The position numbers were made by a program, and so were the translations under genes. Shown here in pieces: positions 34,392-43,611 of a DNA stretch of 64,000 nt. How positions within the stretch are numbered: the stretch's first letter is position 1; each line of letters begins with the position of its first letter. This stretch comes from Flavobacteriales bacterium (GTDB lineage Bacteria; Bacteroidota; Bacteroidia; Flavobacteriales_F; PHOS-HE28). The notes below the pieces were generated by a model. It was not told where the DNA came from and did not search any database. It saw nothing but the letters and a program-made list of their open reading frames with translations. The DNA lies in the NCBI GenBank assembly GCA_016721005.1, contig JADKJM010000009.1, positions 62,001-126,000 on the forward strand. The letters run 5' to 3'.

Positions 34392-35201
34392 TCACTGGTC
34401 CGCGGCGCCAAGCAGTTCGGCCATGCGAGTGCGGAATTCCTGCGAGAGATGCAGGTCACTGTGACCACCATCCGGGATGGTGATCAGTTCCCGCTGAATG
34501 GTGGATGGCAATGCGGCGTAAAGTTTCAAGGCGCTTGAGTACGGAACGGTCTGGTCCCGCTTGCCATGGAAGAGGTATGTGGGACAGGCCAACCGAGTCG
34601 CCATTTCATCATTCTGGAACCGATAGTGTAGTAGCCAACGATAAGGTAGAATGGGCAGGTAGGCGTGCGCCACATCGATCAAGTTCGCGAACGGCGTTTC
34701 CAGGATCAACAACGGCGGGTTCCGATCCACCGCTACCGGAACAGCAAGGCCGCTTCCCAATGAACGACCATAGACCACCGGAGCGGTTCCGGTCAGCTCT
34801 TGCACATGGTCGAACCATGCTTTGGCGTCTTCGATCAATTGCACTTCGCTCAACTTGCCGCGGCTCTTTCCATAGCCACGAGGATCCGGCATCACCACAT
34901 CCACACCGAGGTCGATAAGCTGGGAGGCATATCTCCCCCATCGCCGCAAACTGCCGGTGTTCCCATGGAAATACAAGACCACTTGACGAGAGGAGGATGC
35001 CTTGAACCAAAGCGCGTGAAGTCGCGCACCATCCGGCCGCACGATCCAATGTTCGCTGAACGGACGCGAGAAGCGGAAGCGATAACTCTTCCTGAGCTTG
35101 AACCGGATGAAAATGAAACGCTCTTGGAACAGGTAATAGAACAGGCATACGCCCGCATAGGCCAACACCACGACCACGATCACACCGACGAGCCAATGCA
35201 T
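34392..35201 (-). CDS. Membrane-anchored alpha/beta hydrolase
   Basis: A 269-residue protein with an N-terminal TM segment (LVGVIVVVVLAYAGVCLFYY) and a serine hydrolase fold: LYFHGNTGSLRRWGRYA, the nucleophile in VVYGRSLGSGLAV (Ser near 147), Asp in GKRDQTVPYS and His in DGGHSDLH. Related enzymes (the FrsA/YfhR-type peptidase-like group) have broad esterase roles. It is divergent from the beta-barrel gene, and the two are close. Confidence 0.88.
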   Translation of the reverse strand: MHWLVGVIVVVVLAYAGVCLFYYLFQERFIFIRFKLRKSYRFRFSRPFSEHWIVRPDGARLHALWFKASSSRQVVLYFHGNTGSLRRWGRYASQLIDLGVDVVMPDPRGYGKSRGKLSEVQLIEDAKAWFDHVQELTGTAPVVYGRSLGSGLAVPVAVDRNPPLLILETPFANLIDVAHAYLPILPYRWLLHYRFQNDEMATRLACPTYLFHGKRDQTVPYSSALKLYAALPSTIQRELITIPDGGHSDLHLSQEFRTRMAELLGAADQ

Positions 35202-35250
35202 GCTACGAAGTTACCGGGGGCACGGCCCAGCAAGCGCGATCTTCGTCCCA

Positions 35251-35865
35251 GTGAGGCGCCCATTGATCCTGTTCTTGGCCTTTGTTGTTCTTGGAACGAC
35301 CGTGCGCGGTCAACTCATCGAGGCCAAGCACTTGGTCACCTCACTTGGTGGGGGCGCAGGACAGTTGACCATCAGCCAAGGACCTGATAGCTTAAGAACC
35401 GCACTCGAAGCATGCAGTTCCGTGGCGTTCGCTTTTGAGGTGGCCGTGAACCAAAAGCTTTCGGTCGGGATCCACTATGACCGCATCGGCACCGACCGCG
35501 TGGACAACAGCGTGGAAAGCATTCGGTTCACCACCTATCTCATCGGCCTGACCTATAGGCCGATGAACCATGAGCGCGCTGCCCTGGAAACGCAGATCGC
35601 GATCGGTCCATGCATCATGTCATTGCTCTCAACAGGTTCGAACTTGCCGTTGAAAGGCCGGTCCGGGACCATTGCGGTTGGAGTGCGTTACCTGCGCTCG
35701 TTCAGCGGAACGATGGGTGCTTTCGCTGGTGTGGAACACACCGGAGGTGCCTCGGTTACTGTTACCGACTACGACGGAAAAACCATTGAGGACGCTTCCG
35801 GCATACCATTGAAGTTGGACTGGAACAGCACCCGGTTCCGGGTGGGTCTATTCACCCGGTTCTGA
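35251..35865 (+). CDS. Outer-membrane beta-barrel-like protein
   Basis: A protein of about 204 residues with signal MRRPLILFLAFVVLGTTVRG from a GTG at 35251, then an alternating hydrophobic pattern ending WNSTRFRVGLFTRF, as in barrels with a terminal aromatic residue. Upstream start codons exist, but only this one begins a clean signal peptide. No specific family recognised. Confidence 0.65.
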   Translation: MRRPLILFLAFVVLGTTVRGQLIEAKHLVTSLGGGAGQLTISQGPDSLRTALEACSSVAFAFEVAVNQKLSVGIHYDRIGTDRVDNSVESIRFTTYLIGLTYRPMNHERAALETQIAIGPCIMSLLSTGSNLPLKGRSGTIAVGVRYLRSFSGTMGAFAGVEHTGGASVTVTDYDGKTIEDASGIPLKLDWNSTRFRVGLFTRF

Positions 35866-35878
35866 AGAGAAGGAGGTG

Positions 35879-37408
35879 CTAATGGTGGCTGTAGTTCGGA
35901 GCCTCACGCGTGATGAACACGTCGTGCGGATGGCTCTCCTTCATACCCGCCATGGTGATGCGAATGAATGAAGCCGCCTTGAGCGCGTCCATGTTCGCAG
36001 CGCCGCAATAGCCCATCCCTGCTCGAAGACCACCGACCAATTGGTGGACGACCTCTGCCAATTTGCCTTTGTACGGGACACGCCCGCTGATCCCTTCCGG
36101 GACCAGTTTCTGGATGTCGTCCTCCATATCCTGGAAGTAGCGGTCCTTGCTCCCTTGCTGCATGGCCTCGATGCTGCCCATGCCGCGATAGGTCTTGAAG
36201 CGACGGCCTTCATAGATGATCATTTCGCCTGGGCTTTCCTCCACCCCCGCGAACATACTTCCGACCATGACCGTGCCCGCACCGGCGGCAAGAGCCTTCA
36301 CCATGTCGCCAGTGTACCGGATACCGCCATCGGCGATCACCGGCACTCCGGTCCCTTCCACCGCACGTGCGCAGTCCAGCACCGCTGTGAGTTGGGGTAC
36401 ACCCACACCGGCGATCACCCGTGTGGTGCAGATGCTGCCTGGTCCGATGCCCACTTTCACGGCATCAGCTCCAGCCTCCACCAACGCGAGCGCAGCTGCT
36501 GCGGTGGCGATGTTGCCTGCCACAACATCCACTTGTGGAAATGCGGCCTTCACCTTCCGCACCATATCGATGACGCCTTTCGTGTGTCCGTGCGCGGTAT
36601 CCAGGACAAGGGCGTCAACGCCCGCATCCACCAAGGCCTTCGCCCGTTCCATGGTGTCCGAGGTAACCCCGATGGCCGCAGCCACACGCAACCGCCCGAT
36701 CCTATCCTTGCAAGCGTTCGGCCGTTCTTTCAGTTTGATGATGTCCTTATAGGTGATCAGGCCGACGAGCTTTCCGCTGGGATCCACCACGGGCAGCTTC
36801 TCGATCTTGTGATCCTGTAGGATCACTTCGGCTTGCGCCATGGTGGTATCGGGCTTTGCCGTGATGATGTTCGTGCTCGTCATCACCTCGGTGACCGGGC
36901 GCGCCATTTTCTTCTCAAAGCGCAAGTCACGGTTGGTGACGATCCCAACGAGGAAGCCTTTTACATCCACGACCGGGATCCCACCGATCTTGTTCTCGGC
37001 CATCAGGCGCTTCGCATCCCCGACCGTGGCTTCACGATCCAATTTCACCGGGTCGAGGATCATCCCGCTTTCACTCCTCTTCACCCGACGGACCTCCGCA
37101 GCCTGTTCGATCACCGATTGGTTCTTGTGGATCACACCGATCCCCCCTTGTTGGGCGATGGCGATGGCGAGGTCCGCACTGGTCACCGTATCCATTGCGG
37201 CGGATACGATCGGAACATTCAGGACGATGTTGCGCGAGAACCGTGATCGAACATCCACTTCACGCGGGAGCACCTCACTGTACGCGGGTACCAATAGCAC
37301 ATCATCGTAAGTGAGTCCTTCGCCTACGAACTTGTCCGAAGGTGCTTGCCCGTTCGCCGGAACCGCAGTGGCGGTCTTCCTTGGGACGGCAGTAGTGGAT
37401 CGTTCCAT
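35879..37408 (-). CDS. guaB: Inosine-5'-monophosphate dehydrogenase
   Basis: A 509-residue enzyme converting IMP to XMP, the committed step to GMP. The N-terminal segment is LTYDDVLLVPAYSEVLPREV, two CBS domains follow (from IGGIPVVDVKGFLVGIVTNR), and the catalytic Cys loop is GIGPGSICTTRVIAGVG. The flap reads EGISGRVPYKG. The ATG at 37406-37408 is preferred; the longer open frame adds 54 low-quality residues. A TAnnTTTG box lies just upstream. Confidence 0.96.
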   Translation of the reverse strand: MERSTTAVPRKTATAVPANGQAPSDKFVGEGLTYDDVLLVPAYSEVLPREVDVRSRFSRNIVLNVPIVSAAMDTVTSADLAIAIAQQGGIGVIHKNQSVIEQAAEVRRVKRSESGMILDPVKLDREATVGDAKRLMAENKIGGIPVVDVKGFLVGIVTNRDLRFEKKMARPVTEVMTSTNIITAKPDTTMAQAEVILQDHKIEKLPVVDPSGKLVGLITYKDIIKLKERPNACKDRIGRLRVAAAIGVTSDTMERAKALVDAGVDALVLDTAHGHTKGVIDMVRKVKAAFPQVDVVAGNIATAAAALALVEAGADAVKVGIGPGSICTTRVIAGVGVPQLTAVLDCARAVEGTGVPVIADGGIRYTGDMVKALAAGAGTVMVGSMFAGVEESPGEMIIYEGRRFKTYRGMGSIEAMQQGSKDRYFQDMEDDIQKLVPEGISGRVPYKGKLAEVVHQLVGGLRAGMGYCGAANMDALKAASFIRITMAGMKESHPHDVFITREAPNYSHH

Positions 37409-37411
37409 GCA

Positions 37412-37419
37412 CAAAAATA
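37412..37419 (-). promoter_or_regulatory. -7 box for guaB (TATTTTTG, minus strand)
   Basis: On the minus strand TATTTTTG fits TAnnTTTG and ends three bases before the ATG, so the guaB transcript may be leaderless or have a very short leader. No -33 TTTG is obvious. Confidence 0.5.
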
Positions 37420-37440
37420 GGCACGGGAACGATGACTGGA

Positions 37441-39528
37441 TCAATCCTCGGCCGTGAGCAGCATGACCGTGCCCCGTTTCTCCACGAGTTTCCCGGTCCC
37501 GCTTCTTACCGCGCAGTAGTATGCGTAGATGCCGATGGGCACCACTTGACTGCCCACCACACCGGTCCATGCTTCATCAGGATCCTCCGTTTCCCAGATC
37601 ACCTGGTTCCAACGGTTGATGATAAGGAATCGGTACTCGGTCACATCCACGAAGCCCAACACGGGTTTGAAGGTCCGGTTCTCAGCAATGGAACTACCAA
37701 TGATGAATGCATTGGGGATGAAGACCAGATCCTGTTGGACCGCACATGCCACATTGCTCGTGGAGATCGCGTTGATCCCTGAAGGATCCGCGCCTTCGAT
37801 CGCTTCCACATAATAACAGAACCGCCCGGTCAGGGAGACGAATGCATTCACATCATCCGTGTATGACCACGGATCGGAAGGAACGGTCGTGATCAGTTCA
37901 AACGCACCGTCCGCGACACTGCGGTAAATGTTGTACCCGACGACAGTCCCCGCCCATTCGATGTAACCGTTCCAATTGAGATGCGTGAGACCGGCCAGAT
38001 CAGGTGTCGCGCGGAGAACGATGTTCGCGCCGATGTTGCTTGTGATGGCCGGATTGCCGCAACTATCACCCACTTGGACCCGATACCTGTAACCGGTGTC
38101 CGAGGGGCGCACGTTGTTATCGGTGAAGTTGATCACCGGTCCGGCGGTTCCAGGGAATGAAGCCACGGTGCTGTATGCATTGCCGTTCGCGGACCGTTCG
38201 ATCCAATAACCGCCTACTTCCGCGGATTGATCCACACTATCCACCACCAGGATCGAGGACGGCCCAAGGACGGTCACATTCCGCAGATAATTCCCTTGCG
38301 GAAGAGGCGGGTAGTCCGTGTATCGGCAGGTCTCGTTGGAAAGCGAAGTGGCAAGGCCGGGTCCGAGTACCGCGCGGATAACGTAGCAATAGTTATGGTC
38401 CGGCTGAGCCAGATGAGCGAAGGAATGCACGGTCCCGGAAACATTGGCCAGTACAGCCCAAGGACCGCCATCCATGCTCGCGGTCACTACGTAGTTCTGG
38501 GCTTCCCAGCCTACGTAAGGCGTCCAATGCACGAAGACGTTGGACTCGCAGCGATCATAGTTCGTAGAGGCGAACATGGTCGTGTGGGACAGGCCGGTGC
38601 CACTCGTGTTCGCGCTTGGAGGACTGCCGGTCCAGCACGTGTCGAACGCAGCAACAGTAAAGGACTCCGGACCTGTGTACGGTGTACTGTCCGGCCAACT
38701 GAATGAGGTGGTGCCCTGCCCAATGACCGTCCCGACCACCACACCACCCGCAGGCCCGTTCCAGACGATATAGTATCCACCGGCATCCGGATCCGGACTT
38801 TGGGACCATGTGACCGTTGAAAGCCCCGTGATCGGATCCACGCTCACGGAGACCAGCACGGGTACCGAAGGCGGTGTCACATCATTGAAGATCGCACCGT
38901 CCCGACTGCTGTATGAGGTGCAGCCCAAGCCATCACCGAGCCCGATACGGAAGGTCAGCGAATCCTCGCAAACACTTACCGGCCATGCGTAGCTGAAGGT
39001 CGTGTTGGGTACCGTGGCGATCTGGGACCAGGTCCCGATCGGGTACTCCAGCCAAATGGTGAAGTCCGGAAGGGCGGTTGGAGACAGTGCCGTGGCGTTC
39101 CACGCCAGATTCGCGTTTCCCAAAGGCGTGCTCTGGTTCACTTGCAGAAAGATGGTGGCGATGGTATCACTTGGCAACGACGTGTTCGGCGGCGGCCCGG
39201 TGGACACAGTGGTCATGTAGTAGAACAGCGGGCCGCCATTCGCGCCAGCGCCGAGGTGAAGAAAATTCACCTGACCATAGACCGGCACCGTGGCAATGAG
39301 CACGAATGGCCCAGCAGCAGCATTCGATCCCCAGATCTCATACAGGGAGAAATCCCCACCGGGATCCGGCGGGATGGACCAGGTGAGCGTAACGTCCCCG
39401 CTGACGTTCACTGAGGCACACCTTGGTGCAGGCGGATCAAGCATGATCGCCTTGGCCTCCCCGGGTCCTGAAAGGAACAGGATCAGCAGAGCCAATAACG
39501 GAAGGGGGCGGAACCTGTTCGTGGTCAC
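37441..39528 (-). CDS. T9SS-type secreted protein with fibronectin-like repeats
   Basis: A 695-residue exported protein. Its N-terminal signal is LPLLALLILFLSGPGEAKA. The middle has several FN3-like domains (PSVPVLVSVSVDPITGLSTV and similar). The C-terminus (FIPNAFIIGSSIAENRTFKP, YRFLIINRWNQVIWETEDPD, then GIYAYYCAVRSGTGKL) resembles the gliding-motility-associated (CHU_C-type) sorting domain. It probably sits at the cell surface or is released. No catalytic motif is visible. Confidence 0.88.
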   Translation of the reverse strand: MTTNRFRPLPLLALLILFLSGPGEAKAIMLDPPAPRCASVNVSGDVTLTWSIPPDPGGDFSLYEIWGSNAAAGPFVLIATVPVYGQVNFLHLGAGANGGPLFYYMTTVSTGPPPNTSLPSDTIATIFLQVNQSTPLGNANLAWNATALSPTALPDFTIWLEYPIGTWSQIATVPNTTFSYAWPVSVCEDSLTFRIGLGDGLGCTSYSSRDGAIFNDVTPPSVPVLVSVSVDPITGLSTVTWSQSPDPDAGGYYIVWNGPAGGVVVGTVIGQGTTSFSWPDSTPYTGPESFTVAAFDTCWTGSPPSANTSGTGLSHTTMFASTNYDRCESNVFVHWTPYVGWEAQNYVVTASMDGGPWAVLANVSGTVHSFAHLAQPDHNYCYVIRAVLGPGLATSLSNETCRYTDYPPLPQGNYLRNVTVLGPSSILVVDSVDQSAEVGGYWIERSANGNAYSTVASFPGTAGPVINFTDNNVRPSDTGYRYRVQVGDSCGNPAITSNIGANIVLRATPDLAGLTHLNWNGYIEWAGTVVGYNIYRSVADGAFELITTVPSDPWSYTDDVNAFVSLTGRFCYYVEAIEGADPSGINAISTSNVACAVQQDLVFIPNAFIIGSSIAENRTFKPVLGFVDVTEYRFLIINRWNQVIWETEDPDEAWTGVVGSQVVPIGIYAYYCAVRSGTGKLVEKRGTVMLLTAED

Positions 39529-39585
39529 GGTATCAAGACGCCCAAGGTGGGGACTTTGTTGCTGGATCGAACAACGGAAGTTTCC

Positions 39586-40527
39586 TCATTTCCGACATAG
39601 GCTCGTGCGCAATTCCTCATATTCCTGCATGATATCGGCCACGATCCGTGCGGCCGGCAGGATCTCACTGACCCGCCCGCTGACCTGACCGATCTCCAAT
39701 TCCCCTTCTTCCAGATCGCCCTCGAACATGCCCCGCTTGGCACGGGCGCGTCCAAGCAAAGTCTTCAACTCTTCGGTGGATGCATGCTCACCATAGGCTT
39801 TTTGGACCTGCTGAAAGAACCCATTCCGGATCATTCGGACCGGCGTGATCTCCTTCAGGGTGAGGATCGTTTCCCCTTCGCCCGCTTGGGCCACGCGCTG
39901 CTTGAAGTTGATGTGCGCGGAACTTTCCTCCGAACACACGAAACGACTTCCCATTTGCACGCCATCAGCCCCCAAGGCCATGGCTGCCAGCATGGAACGG
40001 CCGTCGGAGATCCCACCTGCGGCGATGACCGGGATGCGTAGCGCATCACACACCATGGGTACGAGGACCATGGTGGTGGTCTCTTCGCGGCCGTTGTGGC
40101 CGCCTGCCTCAAAGCCTTCCGCGACCACCGCATCCACCCCCGCCGCTTCGGCCTTCAGCGCGAACTTCACGCTGCTCACCACATGCACCACCTTGATCCC
40201 CTGGCTCTGAAGTTGGGCGGTCCATTGCGTGGGGTTCCCTGCGGATGTGAACGCGATGGGAACCCTTTCCTCGATCAGCGTAGCGATGTGAGCCTCGATG
40301 TCCGGGTAAAGCATGGGAAGATTCACACCGAACGGCCGGTCCGTGGCCACCTTGCACTTGCGGACATGATCCCTGAGAACATCGGGGTACATGGAACCTG
40401 ATCCGATGATGCCCAGACCACCGGCGTTGCTGACCGAAGCGGCCAAACGCCACCCCGAGCACCAGATCATTCCTGCCTGGACCAAGGGATAGTGAACGCC
40501 GAACAGATCGGTTACGCGGGAGGACAT
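39586..40527 (-). CDS. Nitronate monooxygenase / 2-nitropropane dioxygenase family
   Basis: A 313-residue flavoenzyme of the TIM-barrel NPD family. Features include PLVQAGMIWCSGWRLAASVS, VDAVVAEGFEAGGHNGREE and AAGGISDGRSMLAAMALGAD. Members oxidise nitronates or are enoyl-reductase-like. Length is normal. Its promoter region holds a 22-bp perfect palindrome directly beside a -7 box. Confidence 0.9.
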   Translation of the reverse strand: MSSRVTDLFGVHYPLVQAGMIWCSGWRLAASVSNAGGLGIIGSGSMYPDVLRDHVRKCKVATDRPFGVNLPMLYPDIEAHIATLIEERVPIAFTSAGNPTQWTAQLQSQGIKVVHVVSSVKFALKAEAAGVDAVVAEGFEAGGHNGREETTTMVLVPMVCDALRIPVIAAGGISDGRSMLAAMALGADGVQMGSRFVCSEESSAHINFKQRVAQAGEGETILTLKEITPVRMIRNGFFQQVQKAYGEHASTEELKTLLGRARAKRGMFEGDLEEGELEIGQVSGRVSEILPAARIVADIMQEYEELRTSLCRK

Positions 40528-40555
40528 GGTCGATTTCTTCTGCGAAGACGGACGA

Positions 40556-40585
40556 CAAAGCTACCGGGTTCGTCGACGAACCCGG
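40556..40585 (-). promoter_or_regulatory. -7 box (TAGCTTTG) abutting a 22-bp palindrome
   Basis: On the minus strand TAGCTTTG (40556-40563) precedes the nitronate monooxygenase start by 28 bases. Immediately upstream is a perfect 22-bp palindrome at 40564-40585 (half CCGGGTTCGTC), filling the -12 to -33 region. A repressor binding there would block the promoter. It could also be a member of an intergenic palindrome family (compare 33200-33220). Confidence 0.5.
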
Positions 40586-40648
40586 GCGTCCATCAGATCG
40601 TGGAGATCCAACCCATAAAGGAGACGTGAAGGCTGCCGGGATCTTTGT

Positions 40649-40656
40649 TATGTTTG
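40649..40656 (+). promoter_or_regulatory. -7 box (TATGTTTG) for the DUF6089-like gene
   Basis: TATGTTTG fits TAnnTTTG and is 37 bases before the ATG at 40694. The implied leader is about 30 bases. The -33 element is not clear. Confidence 0.45.
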
Positions 40657-40693
40657 CCCATTGTCCAACCAGCGATCCATTTCGAGCGCAGAT

Positions 40694-41641
40694 ATGAGCC
40701 TTCGTACCCTTCGTTTCCTGATCACCGGTGCATTGTTCGTCACCGGCTCCCTTGCCGTCCAGGCGCAGTACGCATGGGACGTGGGCTTCCACCTCGGTGG
40801 GGCGAACTACCTTGGTGAAATGGGTGGCAAGGACCAGCCGCGCCGGGATTTCATCTGGGACATGCAGTTGAGCCAGACCCGATTCGCGTTCGGCGGGTTC
40901 GCACGGCGTAAGATCAACCGCTTCATCTCGGTGAACACAGGGATCATGTACCTGCGGATCCAGGGTTCTGATGATCTGACCGTGGACTACCGCCCGCGCC
41001 TAGGGCGGAACTTGAATTTCCGGAACGACCTGATCGAGTGGTACGTGCGGCCGGAATTCACCATTTACCAGGACAATGACCTCGGAGGGCACGGCAAATA
41101 CCGGTTGGATTTCCGCCTGTTCGGGTATGTCGGCGCCGCATTGTACTACCACAACCCCAAAGGGCAGATCAATGGCGAGGGTGATTTCTACGCGCTCCAG
41201 CCATTGACGACCGAACTCGTGGATTACAGCCGGATCGGCGTTTCGATCCCTGCTGGTATCGGCTTCCATTTCACGCAACGGCGTCGTCACCGTTTCGGAT
41301 GGGATATGGGATGGCGGACAACATTCTCAGATTATCTGGATGATGCGAGCACCGTTTATGCGGACCCCAATGCACTGCCTGGCGGTGCCACCGGTACTGC
41401 GGCGCAACTTGCCAACCAGAGCCAGACGATCGCCGAATGGACTGCGGACCCCACGCTCCCGCATCCGAACAATTACGCTGCCGGAGCGATCCGTGGCGAC
41501 CCCACGCACAACGACAGCTACTTGACGATGACCTTCACGTACAGCTATGTGTTGCGTGGTCAATCGAACTTCTATCGCCAGCGGTATAGCTGGATCCGCG
41601 GTAACAAACGCGTCGGCCGGAAGTCGCGTGCGAAGTTCTAA
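40694..41641 (+). CDS. DUF6089-like outer-membrane barrel protein
   Basis: A 315-residue exported protein. The signal is FLITGALFVTGSLAVQAQ, followed by the characteristic YAWDVGFHLGGANYLGEMGG and FGGFARRKINRFISVNTGIM. The pattern and length fit the DUF6089 barrels of Bacteroidota. The C-terminus is basic (NKRVGRKSRAKF). A strong terminator follows. The ATG at 40694 starts the signal peptide. Confidence 0.82.
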   Translation: MSLRTLRFLITGALFVTGSLAVQAQYAWDVGFHLGGANYLGEMGGKDQPRRDFIWDMQLSQTRFAFGGFARRKINRFISVNTGIMYLRIQGSDDLTVDYRPRLGRNLNFRNDLIEWYVRPEFTIYQDNDLGGHGKYRLDFRLFGYVGAALYYHNPKGQINGEGDFYALQPLTTELVDYSRIGVSIPAGIGFHFTQRRRHRFGWDMGWRTTFSDYLDDASTVYADPNALPGGATGTAAQLANQSQTIAEWTADPTLPHPNNYAAGAIRGDPTHNDSYLTMTFTYSYVLRGQSNFYRQRYSWIRGNKRVGRKSRAKF

Positions 41642-41662
41642 GCGCACCTCTTCGGATCATTT

Positions 41663-41692
41663 GAACGGGGGCTTCGGCCCCCGTTCGTTTTT
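41663..41692 (+). terminator. Intrinsic terminator after the DUF6089-like gene
   Basis: GAACGGGGGC TTCG GCCCCCGTTC (41663-41686) with a stable tetraloop, followed by GTTTTT. Just past the stop at 41641. It may also serve asnB from the other side, but the T-run favours the plus strand. Confidence 0.9.
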
Positions 41693-41736
41693 CAAGCCAA
41701 TTGGACGTACTCGTCGGTGACGGAGCGAAGCCTCTG

Positions 41737-43611
41737 CTACTCGACGTTGTTGCGTTCGAGCCAATCCTCAAGGACGACCAGGGACCAGAGCCTGGCCCAA
41801 TTCACTTGCGGGTCTCGATGAAGAAAGGCTTGCCACATTTCCCCGATAGCGCCTTTAACGAAGATCCCGCGCGCATCGAGCTTGCGTACACGGTCTTCAC
41901 AGAAGGACCTCAACTCCTTTCTCATCCACAGTTCCCATGGAAGGGTGAAGCCCATCTTCGGTCTGTCAACGATCTCTCTGGGCAGTAGATCACCCAAGGA
42001 ATCCACCAAGAGCTTCTTCGGAGTGTGGGGGTATTTCACATCGTCCGGTACGCCGAGGACGAACTCCACGAGCTCGTGATCCAGGAAAGGCACACGGACC
42101 TCGAGCGCGTGCGCCATGCTCATCTGGTCCGTATCACGCAACAGGACGTCCTGTAAGTAGCTGTCCAGTTCGCCGATGGAAACTTGGCTGAGGATGGGTA
42201 GTGAACTCCCATGGTGACGATGCAAAAGCGAATGCAAGCCTGCTGCAACCCGATTGAATGGAAGTTCATCATTCCCGAAGAGGCGCCGCAATTCCGGAGC
42301 CGTGGAACCAAGCCGCGATACCGGGTACGTGTGCTCCACGCCGAGGTCGGGCAAGCGAAGCAGCTCGCCCAACTTATTGCTGTGGATCGAGGGCCGGAGC
42401 CGGACGATCGCATCAGCCGCGAGCTGACGAACACCGGATGGGATCCAGGATAGCCAACGCTTCCGCTGCAAACCCATGGTGCGCGTGAAGACCGGGTATC
42501 CGGCGAAGACCTCATCACCGCCAAGCCCACTGAGCGCCATGGTGATACCGGCTGCCTTCGTGACCTTGCTCACCACGAATGTGTTCGGGCCATCCGCGCT
42601 CGGGTGATCCATCGCGGCTAATGCGTCGGGCAACATGCGCAACATGTCCTCCGGAACGAGCCGGATCGCCGTGTGCTTCGTCCCGAACTTGTCCGCGACG
42701 ATCCGTGCGTACCGTTCCTCGCTGAATTCCGCTTCATTGAAGACCACTGAGAATGTATGCACGGGTTTCGTGCTCGCTTGCGCCATCAAACCGACCACGG
42801 CACTGCTGTCGATCCCGCCGCTCAGGAAAGCCCCGAAGGGCACATCGCTCATCAACCTCTTCTCCACAGCGCGGGAGAGCAGTTCCTTGATCGTCCGATG
42901 CACATCATTCAATGGAAGCTCACCGGCAGATGCATCCACATGATCCACGAGGGAATACCACCGCTGCACCTTCACTTCATCACCACTGATCCGGATGCAA
43001 TGGCCGGCCTTGAGCAGGTGTACATCCTGCACGATGGTGGCAGGTGCATGGACCGTCTGGTAGCGCACGTGATCGACCACCGAATCCCGATCGAGCTTCC
43101 GCGGGACCAGGCCGGTAGCGAGCAGTGCGCGGATCTCCGATGCGAACATGAGCACGCCATTCTTGCTGTACCAATACAGCGGCTTGATCCCCATGCGATC
43201 GCGCGCGATGAACAACTCATCCGTGGATGCATCGTGGATGGCGAACGCGAACATGCCGTGCAGATGATCCAAGCAAGCAGCGCCCCATTTTGAAAAAGCC
43301 GCAAGCAGCACTTCGGTATCCGATCCTGTGCGCCAGGTCCAGTCCGTCAACTCCGCTTTCAGTTCACGGTAGTTGTAGATCTCCCCATTGTATGCAACGG
43401 TGAGCCGACCATCACTGCTCGTGAAGGGTTGGTTGGACTCCGCTGAGAGATCGATGATGCTGAGACGACGGTGCCCGAGGACGCAATTCCCCGCACGCAA
43501 TACTCCAGTCGCATCAGGACCACGATGGGCGATGGCATCCGTCATCCGGCGCACCAGCGCTTCCGGATCCTCAACGTGTTCAAGTCCGTGGATCCCAGCG
43601 ATCCCGCACAT
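41737..43611 (-). CDS. asnB: Asparagine synthase (glutamine-hydrolysing)
   Basis: A 624-residue enzyme with the N-terminal glutaminase (MCGIAGIHG, Cys2 nucleophile; IAHRGPDATG) and the C-terminal synthetase P-loop AFLSGGIDSSAVVGL. In polysaccharide clusters AsnB-like proteins can amidate glycan intermediates, and here it ends a seven-gene polysaccharide run, so that role is possible (inference). Its start shares bases with the upstream stop (TGATG). Confidence 0.93.
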   Translation of the reverse strand: MCGIAGIHGLEHVEDPEALVRRMTDAIAHRGPDATGVLRAGNCVLGHRRLSIIDLSAESNQPFTSSDGRLTVAYNGEIYNYRELKAELTDWTWRTGSDTEVLLAAFSKWGAACLDHLHGMFAFAIHDASTDELFIARDRMGIKPLYWYSKNGVLMFASEIRALLATGLVPRKLDRDSVVDHVRYQTVHAPATIVQDVHLLKAGHCIRISGDEVKVQRWYSLVDHVDASAGELPLNDVHRTIKELLSRAVEKRLMSDVPFGAFLSGGIDSSAVVGLMAQASTKPVHTFSVVFNEAEFSEERYARIVADKFGTKHTAIRLVPEDMLRMLPDALAAMDHPSADGPNTFVVSKVTKAAGITMALSGLGGDEVFAGYPVFTRTMGLQRKRWLSWIPSGVRQLAADAIVRLRPSIHSNKLGELLRLPDLGVEHTYPVSRLGSTAPELRRLFGNDELPFNRVAAGLHSLLHRHHGSSLPILSQVSIGELDSYLQDVLLRDTDQMSMAHALEVRVPFLDHELVEFVLGVPDDVKYPHTPKKLLVDSLGDLLPREIVDRPKMGFTLPWELWMRKELRSFCEDRVRKLDARGIFVKGAIGEMWQAFLHRDPQVNWARLWSLVVLEDWLERNNVE

